Shown piece after piece: positions 34,598 to 43,286 of a stretch of 64,000 nt of DNA. The notes under the pieces are model-generated. The model had not been told where the DNA came from. It saw nothing but the letters and a program-made list of their open reading frames with translations, and did not search any database. The translations under genes and the position numbers were made by a program. The stretch comes from Persicaria tinctoria (taxonomy: Eukaryota; Streptophyta; Magnoliopsida; Caryophyllales; Polygonaceae): positions 32,318,975 through 32,382,974 of the forward strand of contig JBANSL010000009.1 of assembly GCA_037127255.1 (NCBI GenBank), written 5' to 3'. Within the stretch, counting starts at the first letter, position 1. Each line of letters begins with the position of its first letter.

Positions 34598-37441
34598 TTA
34601 GGAGCGAAATTTCTCCAGTGCAAAGACCACAGCCAGAAGCTCTTTCTCAGTGGTTGAGTAGTTCCTTTGCGCTCCATTCAGAGTCATGGAGGCATAGTAG
34701 ATGACGTGAGAGCTCTTTCCTTCCTTTTGTCCCAAAACAGCCCCCACAGCATAATCACTAGCATCACACATAATCTCAAAAGGTTCCGACCATATGGGTG
34801 CTTGAATTATAGGAGCGCTAGTTAGGCGACCTTTAAGCTCATCAAAGGATGCTCTACACCTGTCATTAAACTCAAAAGCGACGTCCTTTTTCAATAAATC
34901 ACAAAGAGGTGCAGAAATTTTAGAAAAATCCTTAATAAACCTGCGATAGAACCCTGCATGGCCTAAAAAGGAGCGAATCTCACGCACATTGGTGGGGTAA
35001 GGTAGAGACTGAATAACATCAATTTTAGCCTTGTCTACCTCAAGACCCCTGCTAGACACAATATGACCCAATACAATGCTTTGCTCAACCATAAAATGAC
35101 ACTTTTCAGAATTAAGAACCAAATTGGTGTCTACACACCGCTTAAGTACAAGTGACAAATGATGCAAGCAAGTATCAAAATCATCTCCATGCACAGTGAA
35201 GTCATCCATAAATACTTCAATAAAATGTTCCACATACTCAGAAAATATGCTCACCATACACCGTTGGAAAGTCCCAGGTGCGTTACATAGCCCAAAAGGC
35301 ATTCTGCGATATGCAAAAGTGCCAAAAGGGCATGTAAAAGTCGTTTTTTCTTGGTCCTCCGGTGCTATGGGTACCTGAAAATATCCTGAGTAGCCATCTA
35401 AAAAGCAATAAAAAGAACGGCCGGCAAGGCGCTCAAGCATCTGATCAATAAAGGGAAGGGGGAAATGGTCCTTGCGAGTGACTGCATTTAATTTACGATA
35501 ATCAATACAGACTCTCCATCCAGTTTGAACCCTACTAGGGACCAATTCACCATCCTGATTTTCAACAACAGTAATACCTCCCTTCTTAGGAACAACCTGA
35601 GTAGGACTCACCCATTTGCTATCAGATATGGGAAAAATCATACCTGCCTGAAGGAGTTTCAGCACCTCCTTCTTTACCACTTCCATCATTGGTGGGTTGA
35701 GTCTTCGCTGAGGTTGTCTAGATGGCTTGGCATCATCCTCTAATAATATCCTATGCATGCAGAGGGTAGGACTGATGCCCTTAATGTCCGCTATCGTCCA
35801 TCCTAGCGCCTCCTTGTTCTCTTTTAGAACATTCACCAATCGCTCCTCCTGTCCAAATGTTAATTTGTTAGAAATAATGACAGGTAGAGTATCATTCTTA
35901 CCAAGAAAAGCATATTTAAGGTGATTAGGAAGTTGTTTCAATTCAACATCCGGCGCTTGGATAATGGATGGAAGAAGCTTTTCAGTGGGAACGGTCAGCT
36001 CGATGCGGTCTCCCCTTGGTGGCACATATGTGGGAGATCGATGGTCTAAAGCTACTATAGCCTCCTGCAGGTCAGATGACAATACATAATCTCTAGCAAT
36101 TTCATCTATAGGAGCCTGTAAAGCAACCTCCATCTCATCAACACACTCCAAATCAAAACAATCCTGTGCCATAGTATCAATAGCATCCATAAAGCACAGA
36201 GAGGGATCATCAGATGGGAATTTCATGGAATCATAGATATTATATTCAACTCGTTGACCATCAAATTCCATAGTAAGAGATCCTGGATAGACATCTATCT
36301 TGGTCCTAGCAGTTTTCAAGAAAGGTCTGCCCAACAGAATAGGGCCTTCACTGTTACCAGGACCCATGTCAATCACAAAGAAATCAGCAGGGAATATCAA
36401 GTTGTCAACCATAACCAAGACATCTTCAACAATCCCCTTCGGGTAGATAGTAGATCGATCAGCAAGTTGAATTACTACCCGAGTGTCATTCAGAGGTCCT
36501 AACCCCAAAGCATGATAAACACTAGAAGGCAAAACATTAATAGATGCACCTAAATCTAACATGGCTTTGTCAAATTTAGTATCACCTATCACACATGGGA
36601 TAGCAAACATACCAGGATCACTGCACTTTTCAGGCATACGCTTTTGAAAGACAGCAGTGACATGTTCGCTTACCTTCACCTTTTGCTTACCTTTTAGCTT
36701 CTGGTTCCGCTTGATAGTGCAAAGTTCCTTCAAAAATTTAGCATATCGAGGGATGCTTTTGATCAAATTAAGCAAAGGAATATTTACCTCGCACTTACTG
36801 AATGTCTCGAAGATTTCCTTGTCGTTCTCATACCTCCTTGTATCCTTCAAAGCTTCCGGGAAGGGCGGAACGGGCTTTGGAGCCTCCATAGGTAAGGGAG
36901 AAGAAGGAGTAGAAGAAGAAGGAGGAGAAAGAGGGAGAGAAGAGGAAAGAGGTAAGGGAGAAAACGTACCAGAAGACGAATCGGCGGCGGGTGAGGCAGC
37001 GGCGGGCGCGGCAGGTGATGCGGCGGGCGTCGCAGCTTGCCAGGTTTCTCCTGCGGCGGGCGCAGCTGGAATCGGCTCTCTGGCGGCGGGCACCGCAGGT
37101 GACAGCGGCGGGCGCCGCAAGGGTTGCCGCGGGCGCCGCATCACTGTTTGCCCGTTTTCATCTTCAATTATTTCTATTTCTTCGTCCATTATCTCCTCCT
37201 CGTCCTTTTGCTTTGTGACAACCAGTTCCTTGCCACTCCTAAGTGTTACAGCACTGACATTCTCCTTTGTCGGATTCTCGATGGTCTGTGACGGAAGCTT
37301 ACCAGAACTATTGGCCTCTTTAGCACTTAAGATTTGAATGAGCTGACTCATTTGGTTCTCAAGCTTTGTCATCCGATCGGATTGCTGCTTTTCTAGGTTC
37401 TCCATCCGCTCTGACTGTTGTTTTTCATTCCTCATGACCAA
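34598..37441 (-). CDS. E1 protease, reverse transcriptase and RNase H
   Basis: The 947-codon minus-strand frame starts with a coiled-coil-like Gag tail (EKQQSERMENLEKQQS) and VSAVTLRSGKE. A Pro/Ala-rich linker (residues 101-158) is encoded by the element's GC-rich words. Then come the aspartic protease (DLGAS, 296-300; LLGRPFLKTARTKID) and reverse transcriptase (WRVCIDYRKLN at 642, LDGYSGYFQ at 681, catalytic FMDD at 744-747). The start of RNase H follows (CDASDYAVGAVLG ... TEKELLAV). The frame ends in a TAA at 34598 inside RNase H, so a full-length polyprotein would need readthrough. Gag lies in a different frame upstream with a 10-base overlap. Confidence 0.9.
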   Translation of the reverse strand: MVMRNEKQQSERMENLEKQQSDRMTKLENQMSQLIQILSAKEANSSGKLPSQTIENPTKENVSAVTLRSGKELVVTKQKDEEEIMDEEIEIIEDENGQTVMRRPRQPLRRPPLSPAVPAAREPIPAAPAAGETWQAATPAASPAAPAAASPAADSSSGTFSPLPLSSSLPLSPPSSSTPSSPLPMEAPKPVPPFPEALKDTRRYENDKEIFETFSKCEVNIPLLNLIKSIPRYAKFLKELCTIKRNQKLKGKQKVKVSEHVTAVFQKRMPEKCSDPGMFAIPCVIGDTKFDKAMLDLGASINVLPSSVYHALGLGPLNDTRVVIQLADRSTIYPKGIVEDVLVMVDNLIFPADFFVIDMGPGNSEGPILLGRPFLKTARTKIDVYPGSLTMEFDGQRVEYNIYDSMKFPSDDPSLCFMDAIDTMAQDCFDLECVDEMEVALQAPIDEIARDYVLSSDLQEAIVALDHRSPTYVPPRGDRIELTVPTEKLLPSIIQAPDVELKQLPNHLKYAFLGKNDTLPVIISNKLTFGQEERLVNVLKENKEALGWTIADIKGISPTLCMHRILLEDDAKPSRQPQRRLNPPMMEVVKKEVLKLLQAGMIFPISDSKWVSPTQVVPKKGGITVVENQDGELVPSRVQTGWRVCIDYRKLNAVTRKDHFPLPFIDQMLERLAGRSFYCFLDGYSGYFQVPIAPEDQEKTTFTCPFGTFAYRRMPFGLCNAPGTFQRCMVSIFSEYVEHFIEVFMDDFTVHGDDFDTCLHHLSLVLKRCVDTNLVLNSEKCHFMVEQSIVLGHIVSSRGLEVDKAKIDVIQSLPYPTNVREIRSFLGHAGFYRRFIKDFSKISAPLCDLLKKDVAFEFNDRCRASFDELKGRLTSAPIIQAPIWSEPFEIMCDASDYAVGAVLGQKEGKSSHVIYYASMTLNGAQRNYSTTEKELLAVVFALEKFRS

Positions 37442-38487
37442 TCGTGACAGTTTCTGCAGTGGATCCTCATTATCCCCATTTGACTGCTGCTGACTTCCCT
37501 GTCGAGGTTCGAATTGTTGCTGAGGCCTTTCCTGTTCCCATAGCCTTGCTGATAGCCCCTATTGTAGTTATTGTTGTTGAAATACCCAGGATTTCCATAA
37601 TTGCCTTGTCTAGGCCTTTGTTGAGCGAAATTCCCAATGGCATTCAAATCAACATTAGGATCTTGTAGGATCGGGCACATGTCCATAGGATGAGTGAATT
37701 GATTGCAAAGACCACATGCCTTCAGTTGTTGAGGATTTCTATCAAGGACCAATTGTTTCATCATCTCCTTTACCTCTGCCATATTCGTCTGAAGTGCAGC
37801 CACAGGCGCATCAACAGCGAGTACACCCCTAGCCCGAGGGCTTTTGGTGAACTGTCTGGAGCCCTCAGATAGCTCCCTAAACACCTCCCAGGCTGCGGTA
37901 GGCGTCTTATTAAGCATATTTCCTCCACAAGCAGAGTTCACCGTCTTGCGCTCCATATCAGTCAATCCATTAAATAAAAAGAGGATCAGATCCTTTTGAG
38001 AGTACCCATGGCTTGGGCAGCTGGCGCAGAGTTTCTTGAAGCGTTCAAAGTACTCATGTATAGACTCTGTCGCGTACTGCTCAATGCTGCTGATAGACCT
38101 TTTCAAAGCATTTAGCTTTGTTGCAGGGAAGTACATCTCTAGGAACACTCTTTTCATCTCAGCCCAAGTGGTAATAGATCCCGGCGGTAAATAGAAGAAC
38201 CATTCATTAGCGTCATCCTTTAGAGAGAAGGGAAAAGCTTTCAATTTGATTTGCTCTGCAGTGACGTCCTCAAGTTTCATCCCCACTACCACCCTATGGA
38301 ATTCAGCCAGATGCTTGTGGGGGTCCTCCCCACTCAACCCATGAAACTTGGGTAAAAGATGAATTACCCAAGACTTAAGCTCAAATTTGACCCCTTCTGC
38401 TAGCGCAGGGAATTGGATTGCCAGGGGTTGCTGTGCCACATCAGGAGCAGAAAGCTCCTTTAGAGTGCGGTTCGCATCGTCAGCCAT
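37432..38487 (-). CDS. E1 Gag
   Basis: The 351-codon frame starts at an ATG (38487), about 195 bp after the PBS. It contains the plant retrotransposon Gag domain (residues 30-210; WVIHLLPKFHGLSGEDPHKH, ANEWFFYLPPGSITTWAEMK, HEYFERFKKLCASCPSHG) and one CCHC knuckle, C258-x2-C261-x4-H266-x4-C271. Gag assembles the cytoplasmic virus-like particle. The last 30 residues are out of phase: from about 37540 the adjacent frame carries a Gln-rich continuation that runs directly into the pol frame. A one-base shift therefore separates gag and pol. Whether it is a mutation or programmed cannot be told from one copy. Confidence 0.9.
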   Translation of the reverse strand: MADDANRTLKELSAPDVAQQPLAIQFPALAEGVKFELKSWVIHLLPKFHGLSGEDPHKHLAEFHRVVVGMKLEDVTAEQIKLKAFPFSLKDDANEWFFYLPPGSITTWAEMKRVFLEMYFPATKLNALKRSISSIEQYATESIHEYFERFKKLCASCPSHGYSQKDLILFLFNGLTDMERKTVNSACGGNMLNKTPTAAWEVFRELSEGSRQFTKSPRARGVLAVDAPVAALQTNMAEVKEMMKQLVLDRNPQQLKACGLCNQFTHPMDMCPILQDPNVDLNAIGNFAQQRPRQGNYGNPGYFNNNNYNRGYQQGYGNRKGLSNNSNLDREVSSSQMGIMRIHCRNCHDWS

Positions 38488-38618
38488 CTCTGTTATCGGT
38501 TCTTATTGATCAAAAGGGAGTTCGCGAAAGCGATCACGAACGTCTCGCCTCAGAGCGGCAAGGGTTCTTTCAATCTCTGAATCAAATGGTAACAAAGATG
38601 AATTAGTAGCACGGGTAT

Positions 38619-38637
38619 GGACCATGTAAGATGGTCC
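38619..38637 (-). promoter_or_regulatory. E1 leader hairpin
   Basis: GGACCAT-GTAAG-ATGGTCC, a perfect 7-bp stem between the PBS and gag, conserved in E3 (21001-21019). Confidence 0.5.
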
Positions 38638-38681
38638 ACACCAAGATCAACACTAAAAAACACACAAGAATTTAATAAAAT

Positions 38682-38699
38682 TCCCCGGCAACGGCGCCA
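38682..38699 (-). other. E1 primer-binding site (tRNA-Asp)
   Basis: TCCCCGGCAACGGCGCCA on the plus strand, identical to the tRNA-Asp 3' end, four bases from the 5' LTR. Confidence 0.92.
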
Positions 38700-38703
38700 A
38701 ATT

Positions 38704-39957
38704 TGACGGAGGGAAAACCTGTTGTTGATCCGCCAAAGTAACTCAAACCTATAACTAGTATAGTAATAAGCAAGAGGTCGATCCCACAGGGAAATTTATG
38801 ATTCAAGTGTGATTCGAGTGTCAATAAGAGTAACCAAAGGGGGCTTTAGTGTGAAAGTTTTGAAGTAAAGTAACGAAAGCAGAATAAGTGATTTTGGTTT
38901 AGACAATTTAGGCGAAGCAATTCCACCTACAATTTTCCACTTTATTGGATTGAAGCGATCATTGTAACTTCTTCTCGTCCTATTATGTTTCCTATGAATG
39001 CCCTTGTCCCGACCTAATATAGTTACTAGTCTAACCAGTCCTAGCAACCCTTATCAATCAAACAGTCCCTAAAGAAGGATTTAACCCAATTGATAGCTTT
39101 AAGTTCAGAGATTAGCCAAGGTATTTGCAGTCCCTAAAAAAGGATTTAACAACACATTCAACTTCCTACTCATTCAATTAGTTCAACCAGCCCTAAAGGA
39201 ATAAGTTTGCCACTTAGGTTAAGGTTCACAACCAGGAATCTACAAAACCTTAGCGATTGAATTGATCTAACGAGTTGGCCAGACAAGATAGAACAAATCA
39301 ATAATTAATTAAGCACAAAGAAGTTGAAGCATTCACAAATAGGAAACTAGGAGCGAGAATTAGAAACTCACAATCAATCCGAATAAAGCTTCAAATTGCA
39401 GGCAGAATAGATGAGTTTAGTTCCTCATGGAAGACATAGCTCAGAATCTCTAAAAAGTCTAATGGTTGTATGAATAGAATCCAAGGTGATGAAAAATAAC
39501 ATAAAAGGCCTCATAAAAACATCCCAAGTCGGCCTCAAAACAACATAGTCAAATTAGGGTTTTTCCAAAAAACGCGCTCCGCGCTGACGGTACGTGCGGC
39601 GGCCGCCGCAAGGGTTGCGGCGCCCGCGGCACATTGTTTCTTCACTACCCGCTGCGGCGGGTGCAGCGGCGCCCGCGGCACATAGTTCTGCCGTGGTCTT
39701 CTAGCTTCCTTTGCGGGCTTTTCTTCTCGTCTTGCTTCTTTCTTCCTTGTTCCTTCCCATGTATCTTGTGTTCCTCTTCGAGATGTTGCATCTCCCAAAT
39801 GTTTTCCGATTCAATCTGCGGGATAAACACAAAATTGCGCAGAATCCGAACTTTTCTAAAATAAACACAAGATGCAATTTAATGATAAAGCAAGCAAGAA
39901 ATGCAACCTAATTAAACTAAAAGTATCTATAATGCCTATCTAAAATATGCATTATCA
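38704..39957 (-). repeat. E1 5' LTR
   Basis: 1254 bp, TGACGGAGGG ... AATATGCATTATCA. It differs from the 3' LTR by about 15 substitutions and lacks one 21-bp GC-rich unit. The GC-rich patch is at 39597-39681. Confidence 0.95.
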
Positions 39958-39962
39958 GCTGT

Positions 39963-41361
39963 CCGGACGGTCGTGGGATCTGTGCAGCGATTTGTCCCAT
40001 CTGAGTTTCGATGCCCTTTTTCCAGATATCAAGCTCTACAAACTTTGTGTTGACGTGCTGGAGCTGATTATTGATGGTGTTGGTAGCCTGCAGGTTCTGG
40101 GCGTGATTTCGGCGCATCTCATCAAGGATGAGCTGTAGATCGTCCTTCTTTTGATCTCTTTCTGGATGCCCTGGAGCTCTGTAGGGTGGGGGATTCCTAA
40201 GGGGACCTTGGTTCCATTGCGGTTGATAGGGCTTTTGATCCCCCATATAGCGATTAGGACCCCCAGCGTATGCTGCCTCCTCATGTGTTTCTGCCATCCT
40301 GACTTGCTCTGTGTGTGGGCACTCAGTAGTGGTGTGCCTCTGTGATCCGCATTCGATGCAAGGCTGATTGACAGACAGATATTTGACTTGCTTGAGGAGC
40401 TTGCGATTCTGGTCTCTGTAGAACTGCTCCCTGACATCTGGGTCAATCTCCTTTGCTGGCTCATAAAGTGGCATAGATGGTGCTGGCCTGGCGCAGGAGT
40501 TCTCCTCATAGTTTGAAGTAGACCCATATTTGTTGTCGTAGTTAGTGAGCTTTTCCAGCACACCCCATGCGTCACTTGGCGGCATTGTTAGATACTCATA
40601 GCGAGTATAATGGTTGATTCTGTCCTTGGTGACTTGATCAAGAGAGTTGAAGAAGATCTCCTGAATGACATGGGGTGGCTGTCCATGAGTAGAGCAAGAC
40701 CACAGAAGATCCTTGTAGCGCTCCCATGCCTTTGCCAGCGGTTCCCCCTGCTTCTGTTTGAAGGCGGTGATTCTCTGGCGGAGATGTGCTGTTTTGGCTG
40801 GTGGGAAGAATTTATTCAGAAATTCTTGCTCTACTTGGGCCCAGGTGGTGAGTGATCTTGCTTTCAGTCCTTCCAGCCATTTCAGTGCAGGACCAGCGAG
40901 AGACCAGCCAAAGCTTTCATCTTGACATATTCCAAGGTTGTACCTTCAGCAAGAGTACGACACATGTCAGAAAAGTTTGTAATATGTTCAAGAGGACACT
41001 CATTAAATCTACCATAAAAGGCATTATTTTTAAGCTCCATAAGAAATTGAGTGCGAATTTCAAAAGAGTTGCCAGGGATTAGAATCGCCGATTCAGGCAC
41101 GACGAGAGTGGGATGCATATAATCCTCTGCAGTAGTTGGATATTGGGCAAGCTCAGCCTGTGCTTGTTCCCTTGCTGCTTTCTCAGTGGCGATAGCAATA
41201 TCTTTAGCGGCCAATTCCCTGGTAAGTCTGGCAATCAGCTGCTCCTGTGTTTCAGCGGCCGCCATGGCTCTTTGTAGTTTAGCCCTGATGTGAAAAAGGC
41301 GTTCCGGTTCGTCTAAGGCGTCAAACTCAGGTGTTTGACCAGAACGACGCATACACTGCAA
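39963..41361 (-). pseudogene. E2 Gag, interrupted by E1 and frameshifted
   Basis: The frame starts at an ATG (41361) 53 bp after the PBS. The N-terminal third is charged and helical (EQLIARLTRELAAKDIAIAT). The Gag core begins at FEIRTQFLMELKNNAFYG. A frameshift near 40900 separates it from the rest, which continues in another frame (TTWAQVEQEFLNKFFP, then the open segment from 40585). A CCHC knuckle is present (CIECGSQRHTTTEC, C-x2-C-x4-H-x4-C). The coding sequence is cut at the E1 target site after ...IPRPSGQ. Apart from the frameshift and the insertion it looks well preserved. Confidence 0.8.
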
Positions 41362-41413
41362 AGTAACTCAAAGAAAACGTGAGAACTGACTACCTAAGGC
41401 GCGAATGATAGCC

Positions 41414-41431
41414 TCCCCGGCAACGGCGCCA
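41414..41431 (-). other. E2 primer-binding site (tRNA-Asp)
   Basis: TCCCCGGCAACGGCGCCA on the plus strand, three bases from the E2 5' LTR (tgttgtaggg at 41435). Confidence 0.9.
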
Positions 41432-41434
41432 ATT

Positions 41435-43286
41435 TGTTGTAGGGAGGAAATCGAGTATGAAATATAATAAAATAATTCAAACCAGATTCTGCCCATGCAA
41501 ATAATTACAAGACCTCCTCCTGATGTAGCAGAGGGAAGTCAGGATCGATCCACGAGGAAGCGTGTCAGCGGATCCTAGGCAGCGGAGAATCTCACGAAAG
41601 TCGACCACAGAAGTCCTCGAGCTCGACAAAGGGGTTAGTCGACAGAAGCTCAGACTAGTCGAACACAGCAGCACTACTCGGCACAGGTCTAGTCGATCTC
41701 AACTGGGGTCTGCTCGAGATCGAGTACGGCTCGTCGAAGTCGAGTTGGTCTGGTCGAGAATCTGCACAGGTAAGCTACGGCGACTCTGGGTCGAGGATCA
41801 GTAACTCGAGGTCGACCACAGTTGGTCGAGATCGAGTAGGGCAGGGAACAAAACGAATAAAAATAAAGAAAATAAAGAACAAATGCTTTTTAGGGTTTCG
41901 ACTAAACTTAATGTAAAAGAACTTCCAAGATTGGGGTTTGCAACGACATTAACCAAGCATGCATAAGGTAGAACCAAACAGATAATCATGTGAATCGCAT
42001 TAAAGGACTAAGCTTTCGGCTTTTCCAACAATTAGACAACTCTCTCAAGAAACCCTAATTGTCTCTACCGATTTTATGTTTATAATCCAAGTTGTTAGCA
42101 TGGATCTCCATTAGATGGGCAATAAACACATAAAGAAGTAGGAAAATGCTCAAAACATGATAAAGGTCGGATCTTTACCTCAAATATGCATGGCTATCGT
42201 CGGGCTCGCCCCAACCCTAGAAGTGGGTGGACTACTCGCTCTTCATCGCAAACTCAGACATCATCGATTGAAAAGAAATAACTTGCATTAACTAAATTCA
42301 AAGCCTTTACAATCCCGGCAATCAACTTTCGCAAACTGCCAAAACCTTAAAAACCTCAAACTCCTAAACCGTCTCTGTGGAACTACTTGTCTTCCTCTGA
42401 AATTGAATGAATAAAACTGAGCCCCATGGGCCTTATTAGCCTTCATTCCCTACCTATTCTAGGAAAGAAGATATTTATCTATATCTAAAACTTTATCTAA
42501 AATGCTTAAGGATAAATAAAAGACATAAAAGAATTAAATCTAAAATAGGAATTATATCTAAATGTCTTCAATGGATAGAATCTTTCTCTTCATGGTAGAT
42601 CTTGATAGTTTTGGATAGAATCGGAAATCTTCATGCCCACGGAATCCAAATCCGAGTAGAGTTGATCAAACCGCGCCGTTCAGCTTCTGGAAACTTCGTC
42701 GACCTCGACAAGGCCTAGTCGACCTCGAGTAGGAATCCTGGTCGACTGGTCTTGGCTGGCTTCTCTGCTCGACAGGCTCGGAATCTGGCTCACGGCGCTC
42801 GTCGACCTCGACAAGCCCTAGTCGACCTCGAGTAGACTGGCTTCGCCGACTAGGTCTTCTCGGTTAGATCTCCTCGATGTGGCTCGGACATGGCTTCCTG
42901 GGCTCATCGACCTCAACTAGCACTCGTCGATGTCGAGTAGGGATGGTCTTGCCGACTAGGTGCACTCGGGTGGCTTTACTCGACAAGGTTGGATCCGGAC
43001 TCAAGGGCTTGTCGATCTCGACCAAGCTTCGTCGAGATCGAGTAGACATGATCTTCTCTGGTCGAGCAACTTCTCCTCGACAAGGACTCGGGCAGGCGCT
43101 AGAAGGCTCGTCGATCTCGACAAGGGCTCGTCGAGATCGAGTAGGGTTGTGCTCGGCTTCTCGTCCTCAGCTTCTCGGGCAGCTCTTCTCCTTGTCGACT
43201 CCGGGTGTGGTGTCTGGGCTTCGTCGATCTCGACTAGGGTTTGTCGAGTTCCTGTTGGGTCCGGAAGTCGGGTGGTCTGGCTTGCT
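41435..43286 (-). repeat. E2 5' LTR, truncated on the right
   Basis: It begins TGTTGTAGGGAGG and matches the left LTR from 42036 to 43286. There it stops at ...GGTCTGGCTTGCT and LINE sequence begins; the last 333 bp present in the left copy are absent. GTCGAC/CTCGAG words fill 42700-43260 (U3 side) and also 41585-41845 (downstream side). The TATA box of the left copy is destroyed by a 3-base deletion at about 42435 (CCTTATTAGCC against CCTTATTTATAGCC). Confidence 0.85.

Larger units (their letters stand above)
27913..39957 (-). mobile_element. E1: complete Athila-type Ty3/gypsy retrotransposon
   Basis: 12,045 bp, flanked by GCTGT on both sides (27908-27912 and 39958-39962), a perfect 5-bp target duplication inside the coding region of E2. 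LTRs are 1275 and 1254 bp and start/end TG...CA. The PBS matches tRNA-Asp and the PPT is AAGTGTGGGGGAATT. Sense order is gag, protease-RT-RNase H, integrase, an extra ORF in the env position, and a long 3' noncoding domain. By eye the LTRs differ at about 15 substitutions plus one 21-bp unit, so insertion was fairly recent. The coding frames carry several breaks, so this copy is probably not autonomous now. Confidence 0.95.
23151..43286 (-). mobile_element. E2: gag/protease-only Athila-type element, interrupted by E1
   Basis: Sense-strand order is 5' LTR (43286-41435), tRNA-Asp PBS, gag (41361 to 39963), E1 insertion, protease ORF (27912-26441), 3' noncoding domain, PPT and 3' LTR (24737-23151). 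Without E1 it spans about 8.1 kb. Each LTR has lost its outer part. Overlapping the two copies gives an original LTR of about 2.19 kb. Target duplications cannot be seen. Confidence 0.85.

Noticed and set aside
36657..37337. 226-codon plus-strand frame rich in Gly/Ala/Glu
   Set aside because: It is antisense to the E1 pol linker and protease region, whose minus-strand frame has clear domain motifs. The GC-rich words keep the opposite strand open.
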